Below are positions 46,176 to 57,183 of a DNA stretch of 64,000 nucleotides, piece after piece (the first letter of the stretch is position 1; each line of letters begins with the position of its first letter). Origin of the DNA: Agrypnia vestita (Eukaryota > Arthropoda > Insecta > Trichoptera > Phryganeidae); assembly GCA_016648135.1 (NCBI GenBank), contig JADDOH010002553.1:1-64000 (forward strand), read 5' to 3'. The translations under genes and the position numbers were made by a program. A model generated the notes under the pieces. It did no database searches, had not been told where the DNA came from, and worked only from the letters and a program-made list of their open reading frames with translations.

Positions 46176-46953
46176 CTCCTACTCGTCTCGTTATTGTGGA
46201 ACTAGTGTTGTCATTCAGTTAAATTCAATCCCAATTAGAGCCTTCAATCCGAATATTCGAATATTCAAACCTCGAATATATTCGCCTGTTTTTAAGTATT
46301 CGTTATTCGAATACATTAAAAAGTATTCGCTCATATTTATATTATAAGATTTTTAATATTTTTCCAAACGAAAAAAAGGTTTACGAATCCTGAAAGTCAT
46401 TTGCAAGAGTTTTCAGGTATACCGCTATGGGCTATATAATGAAGTCGGACATCAAAGATGTAAATTGTCGGACGTCTTTTGCATTTGCCTTTTTTTTAAA
46501 ATTCATGCTTATTTTTATAGTTTTATTACAATAATCACTTACGGTTAACACACTTTGTTTTGTCAACTATGGAGTCGGCTTTTTCATAAATACTTGAGCC
46601 AACAAACAAGAAGTTACATACAAAATAATTTTTTAAACAAACTTGCACGTGGGGTATAAGATATGAAGTAATATAAACACATCTAAAATTTTGTCAGTTA
46701 TCTAGAGAATACTGATTCGTCTGTATCTAATTTTTTATTGTTTTTATATATGTGTATTTACAAAATTGAAATATATTTCTTTTTGTTTTTTTTTTGTAAT
46801 TTGTATTTCTAAATTCAACATTATTTTTCAATACATTTTCTGTTGTTTTTTTATAACGTATATTTGAGAAATTAAAATAAAGATATTTTAGAAGTTTTCT
46901 AAACAGAAGTGATGAAAGTTTATTATTAATTAAATGCATTGTGTTGTTTGCAC

Positions 46954-47565
46954 TTCTCATTCCTGGCGTGCGTGGTCCTGGTGGTCGCGGAGCCTCCCAC
47001 GGGATACGACTACCCCAAACCTCAACAGAACCTCGCGTCCATCTCCCGGCCATCCGCGCCTGTCGTCACATCGTACCAGGCTCCCCAAGTACAATACTCC
47101 GCAGTGGAATACTCGCAACCTGCCCCGGCTGTTGAATACGCCGCGCCTCAACAGCAGCAATTTGTCGCTCAGCAATATTCCGTGCCTCAACAACTGCAAT
47201 TCGTCGCTCAGCAATATTCCGCGCCTCAACAACAGCAATTTGTCGCTCGGGAATATCCCGCGCCTCAACAACAGCAATTCGTCGCTCAGCAATATTCCGC
47301 ACCGCAACCGGAGCAGCATATTGCTGTGCAATATTCCGCACAGCCACAGCAGAACTTTGTTGCCCAGCAATATTCGGCGCCTGCGCCCGCGCCTGTGAAA
47401 TACCAATTTTCTGCTGTGCCTCAGCAATACTACGCCGAGCCTCAAGTTCAGGAATACGTCGCACAAAAGCCTACAATCGAGTATGGACCACCAATCTCCA
47501 CATATGTGTCACAAATCCAGCCGACACGACCAGACTATAGAAGATTTTCAACGAATATTTTGTAG
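46954..47565 (+). pseudogene. Exon 2 of the paralogous repeat protein, copy 2, with lost splice acceptor
   Basis: The coding frame is open and closely matches copy 1: hydrophobic FSFLACVVLVVA, then EPPTGYDYPKP. It has four QQxQFVA(Q/R) repeat units instead of five, variants HIAVQYS and NFVAQQYS, and a changed end (QPTRPDYRRFSTNIL in place of the VEYGTPF end). The acceptor position reads TTTGTTTGCAC, so AG has become AC at 46,952-46,953. The next AG downstream lies beyond the signal-peptide codons. Normal splicing would therefore fail or remove the secretion signal. It is called a pseudogene on that basis, although the frame itself is unbroken and a non-canonical acceptor cannot be excluded. 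Confidence 0.65.
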
Positions 47566-47865
47566 GGCCAACTGTATGTAAATATGTTTGACAAAATGTT
47601 TTAATAAAAAATTATCGTTAAAAACTTGTTTTTTTATTATTTATCAACGTTCTAGTGGGCTTTTTACAATATATTAAAAGTTTTAAAAAATTTACACACA
47701 TATAAAACACGTTTTAAAATAATAAAAGCAAAAAATAATAGAAATAAAACACATTCAAGAGAAATTAATAATCGTTAAAACACTTTAAAATAAATAAATA
47801 CAAACATAGATCAGTATAAAAGTAAACAATAATAATTTAGACCTCCAACAAAATAATAACACAGT

Positions 47866-48060
47866 ACATTCGTAATGTGGTCTCTCCAGGAAATTCTTAG
47901 GGCACGTCTGTAGGTCCGCATCTCGAAGGCTTCTAATCGTATTTTTTCTCTATCGCCAATGCACCATGTCTCACATCCATACAGGAAAAATACTCCACAC
48001 ATAAGTTTTTCTTAATTGCTTTCCCACAGACAATCGGATATATTCTATACTATGCGGTTA
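47866..48060 (-). pseudogene. Non-LTR retrotransposon tail, copy 2
   Basis: The minus strand reads FFLYGCETWCIGDREKI, then EAFEMRTYRRALRISWRDHI. It is the shorter orthologue of 39,283-39,480 in duplication copy 1. Confidence 0.6.
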
Positions 48061-48240
48061 CTCCATTATTCTTGCAAAGCTTCTGTGAGTCGGATGCTTG
48101 TGAGTTGTTTGAGTGAGTCGTCAAAATATTACGATTTCTTGTAAAATAGCGACAAATTTAGTAGAATTTCTTACGCATTGTATAATGTAATTAAAAATAT
48201 TATAGAACATTTTCAAACCATTATACTTCGTTAAAACGCT

Positions 48241-51200
48241 TGGACTCGAACCAGCCGAGTTTCTAAAATATTGGACAGGGACCCTCCGGGTTTCAAAACC
48301 CCGGGTTTTCAGAAGCCCTAATTGCTGCCTTTGCTTTCGTTTCATTTCAAAGGGGGCCCTTTCATTTTCCATTGGGGTCCACTTTGTTTAGTTATGCCGC
48401 TGTTTATAACACTTCCATTTTCTTTAGACGGTACCTAGGTACTCGCCGAATTCTATCAGGATGTTGTCCTAACCAACAATTAACACCTGCGTGTTTGAGA
48501 TGGGAGAGTTTGAGGTGATGTGTGATATCTCGACATTTGTACAATAATATGTAAATCGTAGAATTTGAAACCACAGCAGTAGCCTTGATCTTTACGGTGA
48601 TCATTCTACACGCTCCGGTCTTCTTTATTAAAATCACAAAAAATGATCATTTAAAGAAAGTAGATTTGTATTATTGGGTAACCAAAAAATTCATTCGGTT
48701 TTATTCATCAATAATCAGACGAGGACAGACACACGGCCATAGACGTACTATAAATATAGACTAGCTCTCATCTATTACGTACTATTATGTATCAGTCAGA
48801 AAGAGATGTATTTTCATTACCACGCATAAGAAATGACAATAATACATACCTAATTTTTTAGAACGAATGCGTTATGCAGTGTTTACTTTTGTTTTTTGCG
48901 CTTTTTGTCGATGTCGAAACGATATTTATACTATCACACAAACCAGTCATTGTGATCTAGAGTTTTGTCTAAAATATAATTTTTTTATGAATCTGTAGAT
49001 ACATAAAATAAGTACTAATATTATCTTAAAGGGGGAGGAGTAAGGTATTTAATTTTTTTTTTTAAATGAATGTAGGTATAACATCGCAAAAATATTTTGT
49101 CAAAATTTCAAGCCAATCGTAACAAAATTGTTATGAACATTTGAGTGATGCTCAGATCGATTTTCTATACCTGCTCGGGCACCTGAAGGACGCGCTTACC
49201 TGATGATTACCGGATGCGCTATTGTATTGGAAGAGTTTTGAGACAAAAAGATGCTTTAAATCTTCTTGATGAAAACTCTTTGCGGTATGGAACTGGCATC
49301 GACGACTATGTGTCAATACAAAATAATTGTCGAGTTTTATTTTGAATTTTAAATTGTGCAAAACTTTAAAGCGTTTTTCTGAAACTTGACATTTTTGAAG
49401 TCCGCGTACGCCATAACTCAAAATCTACTAGACCGATCGTTTTGAAATTTTGCACAGTAATTCTACACGTAATTCATCAGGTAACGTCGTGAGCTTTTTT
49501 CTTTTTTTAGCGAAAATCGGTGTTTTGGCTTCCAATTGCTACCAAAAGTTGAAAAATCTAAAAAAAATCTTCATTACCTCGAGAAACATCTCCTTCAACA
49601 AGTGCATTTTCATTTTTTTGTTTCAGATGATATCGTTTCGAGTTATGATGTACACCGCAAAACAACTTTTTTTCGAGGCGCCTCCGGAGATTCACTGCCA
49701 CTAGCTTAAATATAAAATCTTCACCCGCTTCCCAATGTCCAATCGAGCTGAAATTTTGCACGCAGACATATTTTCGATAACAACATGTGAACCAATTATC
49801 AGATTCACTAATTAATCAATTATTTCATCATAATGAATTAATATTTTTTAATATGGAAAATTAGTTAATGAGCTAACTAAAAGATGGCGCTAGTTTCCTA
49901 CCGAAGTGATTTTACACGCTGGGTAATATTAAGACTAAAAAGTAGAAAATTATATTACTTGAAAAAAATTAAACATTTAACTATTTAAATGTAGATATAA
50001 AAAGAAAAAAAATTCGGCCAAAAAATTTTTGCGTCACTTTCCGAATAAAACGTGGGCGCTTTCCCTCCATCAACAACAGAATTCTTTAGTCTATATCAAT
50101 ATCGTAAGTGCCCACATTTTATTTGGAGTGAGGCAATTTTTTTTTTACTTTTTAGTACATTTAAATATGAGTGTACTTTTTTATTTTCTTGCACTTGGTG
50201 CATTATTTCATTCAGCTATTCAATTACCGTTTCAATCGAAAATCAACCACACAGTCCAGCTTACCTCATCACCGTTATATTTATTGGTTTTTGTCATCGT
50301 GTGTTTTTAGATAGAATACTGGTCTATGTAATACGTTATATGAAATGGTAATAAATTTTAAAAAATCACTTTACATATTTTTGTAATTTCGACTGAAAGC
50401 TAGATAGAAAATTCATTTAAAAATATGGAATCAATTAAATGTCGCGCATCTACACGATCAAAACTGGAATAACTACTATGTAGCACTAAAAATAGTTTTA
50501 TGGACAAACACTAGAAATATATCGAGGGAATACTGACAGAAAGCATTAAGTCATAAACACAAGTTCTGAGATAATCGCATTTAAAGAGATATGAAATCTT
50601 TGAAGCAGAAAAACTCATTTTGAATTTAAAAATCATTAGAATCATTTTAAATTTTTAAAAAAATGTGAATCATACAGAACTGTCTTTTGGGCACCCACTT
50701 TATAACATTAGATATCAAGAGTTAGACGTAAGTAAAAAACTTTAATAAAGAGACTACGGACATTATGTATTGTGTCAGTACCTATTTCATTGGACATTTA
50801 CATTACTCTATTGAAAAATATCATTATTTTTTTTTTATTGATTAAGTTTACAAAACGGGTAATATAAGATATGAAGAACATAAAAATAATTTTACTTGGT
50901 AGGTATTGATTTTTTTAAATTTTCAATATATATCAAATGCCAACTAATATTTACTAATATCTTTATGCTAAATGTGTGAATAATGATAAAAAACAGCATA
51001 AAGGACAAAAATAATTATTATCGTCATACCCTACGGGTACAATTTTATGTAAGTTTTGTTAATCGAAACTGTATCATTCTAATTAAATCTTAAGACTCAA
51101 AATAGCGTTCCGCTGATCACACCAACAATCACCAAAATAATAAAAAAGTTGATTTCAGAGTATAATCGTTCACAGTTATAATCGAGGATTAGCATTAGAG

Positions 51201-51359
51201 GTACAGGGTAGGTAGATACCTATCGTAAACGTAACCTCACAATTCTCATGTTTCGACTAAAATTCATGAAGTAAGTACATATGCTGTATTAATTTATGTT
51301 ATTCTATATTAGTACACCTAGATACCAGAAAACAAAATCATCACAATCAATAATAATGA
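48241..51359. other. No gene recognised (3.1 kb)
   Basis: A fragment of the CATAGACGTACTATAAAT MITE starts at 48,744. The stretch 49,100-49,800 has phrases common in arthropod repeats (CCGATCGTTTTGAAATTTTG at about 49,433; CAATCGAGCTGAAATTTTGC at about 49,740) and probably belongs to an unidentified element. Frames at 50,029-50,351 are hydrophobic but have no motif. No exon was supported. Confidence 0.4.
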
Positions 51360-51890
51360 TATTGAAATAGTAGATGAATATATATACCTGGAACACAAGA
51401 TAAAAATAAATAATGAAAACCAAACAGCAGAATTGCCAAGACGAATAGGAATGAGCTAGGCTGCTTTTGGCAAACTCAAACATATCTTCGAGAACGAAGA
51501 GATCCCAATTAGCCTAAAAAGAAAAGCCTTTGAATCGTGCATACTGCCAGTGATGCGTATGGAGTGGAGATAATGGTCCTTACAAAGAAAAGTGTAGAAC
51601 AGCTCAAATGCACATAAGGATCCATGCTTGGAGTAAACCTAAAGAATAGAATTAGAAATGATGAAATTAGGCGCAGAACTAGAGCAGTGGATATCATGGA
51701 TCGTGTAGCGAAGTTAAAATGGCAATGGGCAGGACATTTTGCAAGGCAGGATGCTACAAGATGGACTCCCAGAGTTCTGAAGTGGAGACCTTGAGAGAAT
51801 AAAAGAGGCGTTGGAAGACCTCAAAAGAGATGGGCCGACGATATAACCGCTGTGGGGGGAAAGAAATAGCTAACAGAGAAGAGAAAAACA
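51360..51890 (+). pseudogene. RTE-like LINE reverse-transcriptase C-terminal fragment
   Basis: Plus-strand frames, broken by stops, read VDEYIYLEHKI, FENEEIPISLKRKAFESCIL, SMLGVNLKNRIRNDEIRRRT, LKWQWAGHFARQDATRW and RGVGRPQKRWADDI. This block order is characteristic of the RTE-type reverse transcriptase end. The catalytic domain is missing upstream. Confidence 0.7.
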
Positions 51891-52140
51891 TCTTGATCTG
51901 CACTGTTCATAGTTATAATATCTTGCAACTAGCACATGCGATTAGCAAATGACTACCATCCTTAGATACGAGCGGAGCATAAACGAATTGTCATATTAAT
52001 TATTTAATCGAAACTAGGGTGATTCCGTCGATTTGCATGAAAAATTATGTAAAAAAATTGCATTTTTCATTACCATATTCAAATATTAATTACATTCTTT
52101 AATGATTTTTAACCATCCGCTTACATTTACAGCGCCTTAT

Positions 52141-52320
52141 TCGAAATGCAGTTGACTGACTACGCTAAGCTGTGGAATCAACTATACACAGACATCTCCA
52201 AAAATCCGCAGCTATCTTCAAAAGCAGACAAATTTTACCATTTCCAAAAGCTAGTTTGACCCTTCCTTGTTCCCAACCATCTCCTACTCGTCTCGTTATC
52301 GTAGAGCTAGTTTTGTCACT
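52141..52320 (+). repeat. Dispersed repeat with uninterrupted (empty) hAT target
   Basis: ATTCGAAATGCAGTTGACTG to TCCCAACCATCTCCTACTCG then TCTCGTTATCGTAGAGCTAG. It is the third copy of the repeat interrupted by hAT elements at 35,021 and 45,586. Here CTCCTACT (about 52,280-52,287) occurs once, with no insertion. Confidence 0.7.
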
Positions 52321-52856
52321 GTAATATTTTATATTGGAAATATATTTCAATTGTTCAACTAAATAGTGTGGTTGCTTGTCAGAATTTGCCAACTGGCAAT
52401 AAAGTCACCATTGTAATAATATATAAATCAAAAGTGAATACATAAATACATTTCATTACCATCTGCTTACATTTCATTACCTTCCATTGACATTTTTTCA
52501 AATGCATTTTTCTTTAAAACTACTCGAGTTAAATAAGTGTCTTTTACATAATTTATCTATTAACGCCTAGTTCAACTCTGAATAATTTCAGACGAAATTT
52601 TTTTTCATTCCGCTAATACGCTAGAATTTCATGAAATCGCTGAATGAGCCGAAGGGTTGTTGTGAAAATGAACTGTTCAGTTCATTCGTTCGGAACGGTG
52701 AATAGTTCGTACACGAACGACCCATCTCCAGCCACCCACTCATCTGTCATCTGTCACCGTGACATCTCTTTATTATATTATATTTCTCGAAGAGTTCTAT
52801 TTCCTGTTAATAAAACAAAATTATAAATGTCCAGGTAACTGCTGTCTCGTAAACTC

Positions 52857-53235
52857 ATGGATGATTCTATAGATAATTATGGACACATCAATTCCAACAT
52901 ATTTTATGTAGAAGAGAATATTCCTAGCAAACTACAAAAAGATGACCCAGAAAGTCTTAGAATTCATTCCGAGTATAATTCTCAGCAGACAATACATTGT
53001 TTATGCACAGCTTCGTGTATCGAAGAAGAAATGTGTAAATGTTTGCTAAATGGAGAAAATAATTATAAAATATGTAATTTGGAACTTGTGGCGACCGATT
53101 CCACATTAAGTGTAGATAAACCGATAATAGAATGTAACAGTTTGTGTTCCTGCAGAATTGACTGCAGAAATCGACTTGTTCAGTTTGGTCCCAGAAAGCA
53201 TTTATCAGTGTTGGAATGTCCTGTTAAAATTGAAG
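52857..53235 (+). CDS. SETMAR/set-23-type histone methyltransferase, exon 1 (pre-SET)
   Basis: ATG at 52,857 (context CTCATGG) opens 126 codons plus one base, ending at the donor GTAGGT at 53,236. Residues 48-121 hold the cysteine-rich pre-SET region (CLCTASC, MCKC, ICN, ECNSLCSC, DCRNR), which binds zinc and supports the SET fold. The frame happens to stay open past the donor to 53,456; that stretch has no SET similarity and is read as intron. The joined protein is 299 residues, close to the SET part of vertebrate SETMAR. SETMAR-type enzymes have been reported to methylate histone H3 lysine 36. Confidence 0.85.
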
Positions 53236-54412
53236 GTAGGTTATCATCTATAGGTAACTACTGCCATGGGTGCATTCGTTATTATTCAGATGCGAGTCAG
53301 TATTTAATTTTGGTCCAAATAGACAGTCGCCTCACATCAAGTTGTAAATTTAAATTACGCACTGTTTTATTACTAGCCCTTCACACAGTTCAGGAGAAAG
53401 ATTTTGAAACTGCGTTAAAAATGTATTTAACATTTTATAGAATAATACGAAACTGATAAATATAGATATATCATTTTTATTTATCATTAAAAAAATGTCA
53501 TCTGAAACTAAAATAAATTTCAGATGTTTGATCCTTGAATGGATCTGGTTTGAATCTCTACAAATGAAAGAGATCGTTCTCCTTGATTAGAATGATACTC
53601 TGTTCAGATTTGAAGAGAAATATTGTACTTCTCTTTATCAGACTTTCACAAAAAGTGATTCACAGTTTCTTGCTGGATCTGAAGAGAGATACTTCTCTTT
53701 GTCTCACTAGTCACAAAAAAGGTAAGAAATTAAAAGAGATGTTTCTCCTTTCAAGCCTGCAAACTGATTTTGTCACATTAAATAATGTTCAAAGGGTGCT
53801 AGACGGCATCCTACTACAATTCCATAAATAATTTGAGCGCCATCCACCAGATGATGCACCGTGTCAGCTTGTAATGATGTTGTTTTTGTATCGGTTTTAT
53901 GTACACATTTTAAATAGGTTGCCTTGTCTATTTTGTGTTTTCGTGCCACAAGTATTGTGTTGTTTTATTTCAAAATATGCCTGTAGTTAAGAAATGTAAA
54001 TCTTTTTTTGCAAATATCTCCTATGTACCTGCAGCAGAAACTTACTATGTATATTCTAAAATTTAATATAGTATTTTTTGCTACACAATCCTTTGAAGGT
54101 TGTGGAAGAAATGTGGCCAGTTGTCAAAAATGAGCTAACTATGCTATATCATGCTTAAATAATAGAACTATATTATTACAAAATTTGACTGTATGCTGTG
54201 TGATTCTCTAAAATCTATATATGTATTATCTCTAAAAAAACATAAACAAAAAGGACAGATTATTATTTTTTTAAATACATGCTTTTAAAAGACAACATAA
54301 CAAAAGATAACATAACTTACATTTTTTTAAGAAAAAACCAAAATAATTCATATGCTTGGTTTAAATTATTCCTGTTGAAAAAATTAAAGTTTTTTTTTTT
54401 GTATTTTTCAAG
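53236..54412 (+). other. Intron of the SET-domain gene
   Basis: 1,177 bp between the donor GTAGGT and the acceptor TTTTTTGTATTTTTCAAG. AT-rich, with several AGAGA/TCTCT words around 53,560-53,760. No mobile element was recognised in it. Confidence 0.75.
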
Positions 54413-54933
54413 GGCAAGAAGATCTGGTGACCGAGGCTACGAAAGGTCTTGGCCTTTTCACCAAAGAATTTATACCTAGAGGTGGTTTTGTTTGCGAATA
54501 TGCCGGCGAGGTACTCACAAAAACAGAAGCCATGGAAAGAACCAAAATCAATGCTGAGAACAATTTGATGAACTACATAATATGCGTTAATGAGCACGCT
54601 GGCATCAACAAGTCGCAAACATTCATCGACCCTAGCCAGTTTGGAAACATCGGTAGATACATGAATCACAGTTGTCTTCCAAACTGTGTGATGATACCCG
54701 TGAGAGTGGATAATCCCATACCAAAATTATGCCTATTTGCATTGAAGAATATTGAACCTGGGGCCGAGTTAACGTTCGACTACGGTCCTAAGGCGAAGGA
54801 TGATGATTTCAATCCAAATTTTGATAAAGGACATAGAGTAAAATGCTTTTGCGGGAGCAAGTGTTGTAAAAAGTGGTTGCCTTACGATGCCTTATTTGAA
54901 TTTTCAAAAAATGTTGAATCTAAACCTAGTTAG
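54413..54933 (+). CDS. SETMAR/set-23-type histone methyltransferase, exon 2 (SET and post-SET)
   Basis: The exon starts after AG 54,411-54,412 and completes the split glycine codon (phase 1). It holds the whole SET domain: the KGLGLF cofactor turn (residues 137-142), CEYAGEV (154-160), the GNIGRYMNHSCLPNC core (about 204-218) and the catalytic-tyrosine block LTFDYG (Tyr about 250). The post-SET cysteines are CFCGSKCC (271-278). All key motifs are present, so the enzyme should be active. No transposase follows; the frame stops at 54,931 with an AATAAA at 54,944. Vertebrate SETMAR has the same SET part fused to a mariner only in anthropoid primates. This insect gene is the unfused form. Confidence 0.88.
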
Positions 54934-54950
54934 TTATATTTCAAATAAAA

Positions 54951-56104
54951 AATATTCACATGTTTCGGACACAAGTATCCCTATAATGATTTATAGTTTG
55001 TTCCAGCCCACCTTATACACACATCATTGTATTTTGTTTCGGTTTATTCATTCTTCAAACATTGCCTGAATTTTTATATTAAGATGGTGTTCTTTGTTCT
55101 TTCTTTGTTGATGTTTCGTGAGTGACCACCAACAATAGTCATAACATATATTAATGTCTCGCATACCTTGAAATTTACATCATTTTGTAAGGCAATTTTT
55201 AACGCATTTTACCCAGGAAGCTCCAAAAAAAATTGTATTCAAATTTAATAAAATTTTTATTTTAATATTCTTTAAAATGGATGGATAAAAATATTAAATA
55301 CACCAAAAATTATGATTAGTCTGCAAAATTAGATAATCACCGGAAGAAAGTCTGTAAATAATGATAGGAAAAAATCATATCTTCAAATGCACACAGATAA
55401 TTGGTACGCACCCTTTCTAGTATTGAATGAATTAAATTATTTTTTAATACAATAAAAGTAGGAACCTAATTAAGTTGGATACTACGTAAGACTCTGTTGA
55501 ATCACTTAAAAAATTAAACATTCAGAGACCTATATTTTTCATATCCAGTCAGGTGACAAAGTGCTAAAGATGTCTTCCAGTGATTTTAACTAATAATCAA
55601 CCAAGTCATCGGGATTGCAATAACAATAACAAGACTGATTGAATATCTTAGCATGCACCGGTTATTCTGATATCACCAGTTAGTGGAACACGCATCAGCG
55701 TTGCAATCCTGTCAAGGATGAGGATTTAATGAATTTATTCATGCATATGTAGGCATGCATGTATGCACACGAGCAAGCACATGTATAAACTATCTACTCG
55801 CCAGAGTATATCCGAAACGTACATACCAGCTTTGTATGAAGTGTGAAATTGAGTGCAAAGAAATACAGGCATCAAGCATAGTAATCAAAATTGCTTAACC
55901 ATAGACTATAAAATAACCATATAAACTGAAGAGTTTTTGGTCATTATAGTTGATTTTATAAGCAATGATTTTATGATGAAATCAATGCTTATGGATTGTT
56001 CGGACATAGAACTGACGCACACAAGTGAAAATTTAGCTCAACATATAATAACCATTGTCAAGGGCCGGAAATACAGACTAAAGTGATGTTAAGAATAGCT
56101 GATA
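54951..56104. other. No gene recognised
   Basis: Downstream flank of the SET gene. Several short direct words (ATGCATGTATGCAC near 55,750) but no exon or element boundary. Confidence 0.45.
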
Positions 56105-56445
56105 ATGGCAGCATGGATAAACTAACTAACTAACATCACGCCGTTTCTCCGCAGGGATAGGCAGAGAGGACTGAACGCCACACTCTTCTATCCTGGCACA
56201 CCACTTTTGCTTCGGCCACATTCATACATCTTCTCATACACGTTCTACGGTTGTTGCGGCTTTTAACAGGGCCATCCTCAAATACTTGTAGTACCTGATC
56301 GTGCCAGGTCTTTCGCGGACGCCCTCTATTCCTGTTGCCTTCAACACTCGCCTCATATATTTTCTTAACCATCCTTTCCTCGTTCATATGTTCCACATGA
56401 CCAAACCATCTCAGCACTCCTTTCTTTATTCTATCTACCACATTA
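56105..56445 (-). pseudogene. Non-LTR retrotransposon tail, minus-strand copy
   Basis: A clean 101-codon minus-strand frame reads VDRIKKGVLRWFGHVEHMNE, then RMVKKIYEASVEGNRNRGRP and NNRRTCMRRCMNVAEAKVVC, ending in SAYPCGETA. It is the best preserved of the three tails (others at 13.5 and 14.8 kb). Its 3' end, at lower coordinates, is (GTTA)n: the plus strand reads AACTAACTAACTAACATCACG at 56,120-56,140. Confidence 0.75.
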
Positions 56446-56998
56446 CAAAAAGGCTTTAAATGAAGAACTGAAATGGAAACATTTTGGATGCTAGTATTAG
56501 TCTGATGTCCTGTCTACGATGCCCTTCAAGATGATCTCTCAACTATAATAAATTAAATTAAATTAATCATTAATATCATTGAAAGATTTGGCATTTACGT
56601 TGTGGTGCAACATTTTAATTTAAAATATGTTTTTCTTTTAACTTTGTAATACACACACAAATGAGTTAGTAATTACTACTATAGTTTCGAGAGGAGCTGT
56701 ACCTCTTATCGTCAGGTATTGTTAATAACTATTCCAAATTCCATTAAAACTGTTGCAAGACATTCCTATCAAATAGAATTCTATTTTCTAGATTCTCCAG
56801 CAAGGTTTATTAATTAGCCAAAGTAACAAAATCATTAATGTATGTAAAATCATCTATGAGATTCCCCTGGTAGATTATTTGATTTATGTCCTGGGAGCAA
56901 TTTTTATGAAACTTATAATTTAAATGTGAAAAGAACAAAACTTAAATTACATGAAGCATTCCAGAATTGAAAATTTGCTTAACAAATTTTTGATTTTA
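56446..56998. other. No gene recognised
   Basis: AT-rich. No exon was recognised upstream of the possible terminal exon at 57,000. Confidence 0.4.
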
Positions 56999-56999
56999 G

Positions 57000-57122
57000 A
57001 ATGCTGGATCGAACAAATATGCAACAGGTGATGTGACGGCTAAATTATCAGGAGTTATCAAACGAACATCTTCAGTCATACCTCTGGACGGCGACTACGG
57101 TTTTCCCTTTAGAGTTTTTTAA
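57000..57122 (+). CDS. Possible terminal coding exon, unidentified protein
   Basis: After an acceptor-like TTTTTGATTTTAG, a frame of 40 codons runs to TAA (57,120-57,122). It begins NAGSNKYATGDVTAKLSG and ends DGDYGFPFRVF. Composition is protein-like and unusual for this AT-rich region. I do not recognise the family and no upstream exon was found, so this is a candidate only. A chance frame remains quite possible. Confidence 0.3.
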   Translation, partial: NAGSNKYATGDVTAKLSGVIKRTSSVIPLDGDYGFPFRVF

Positions 57123-57183
57123 GAAAATCTGCAGCTAATGCACCTCCAAAAAGATCAGTAATGTCCAAGGCCAATTATTACTC

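Larger units (their letters stand above)
41950..48240 (+). repeat. Tandem duplication, copy 2
   Basis: Homologous to 30,181-39,648 with the same gene, promoter, MITEs and downstream LINE fragment. It lacks the mariner and 1.6 kb downstream of the gene, and has its own insert of about 370 bp in the hAT element (45,768-46,140). The left edge meets the hAT-type element at 41,036-41,949. At the right edge homology stops after GTTAAAACGC. Confidence 0.85.
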
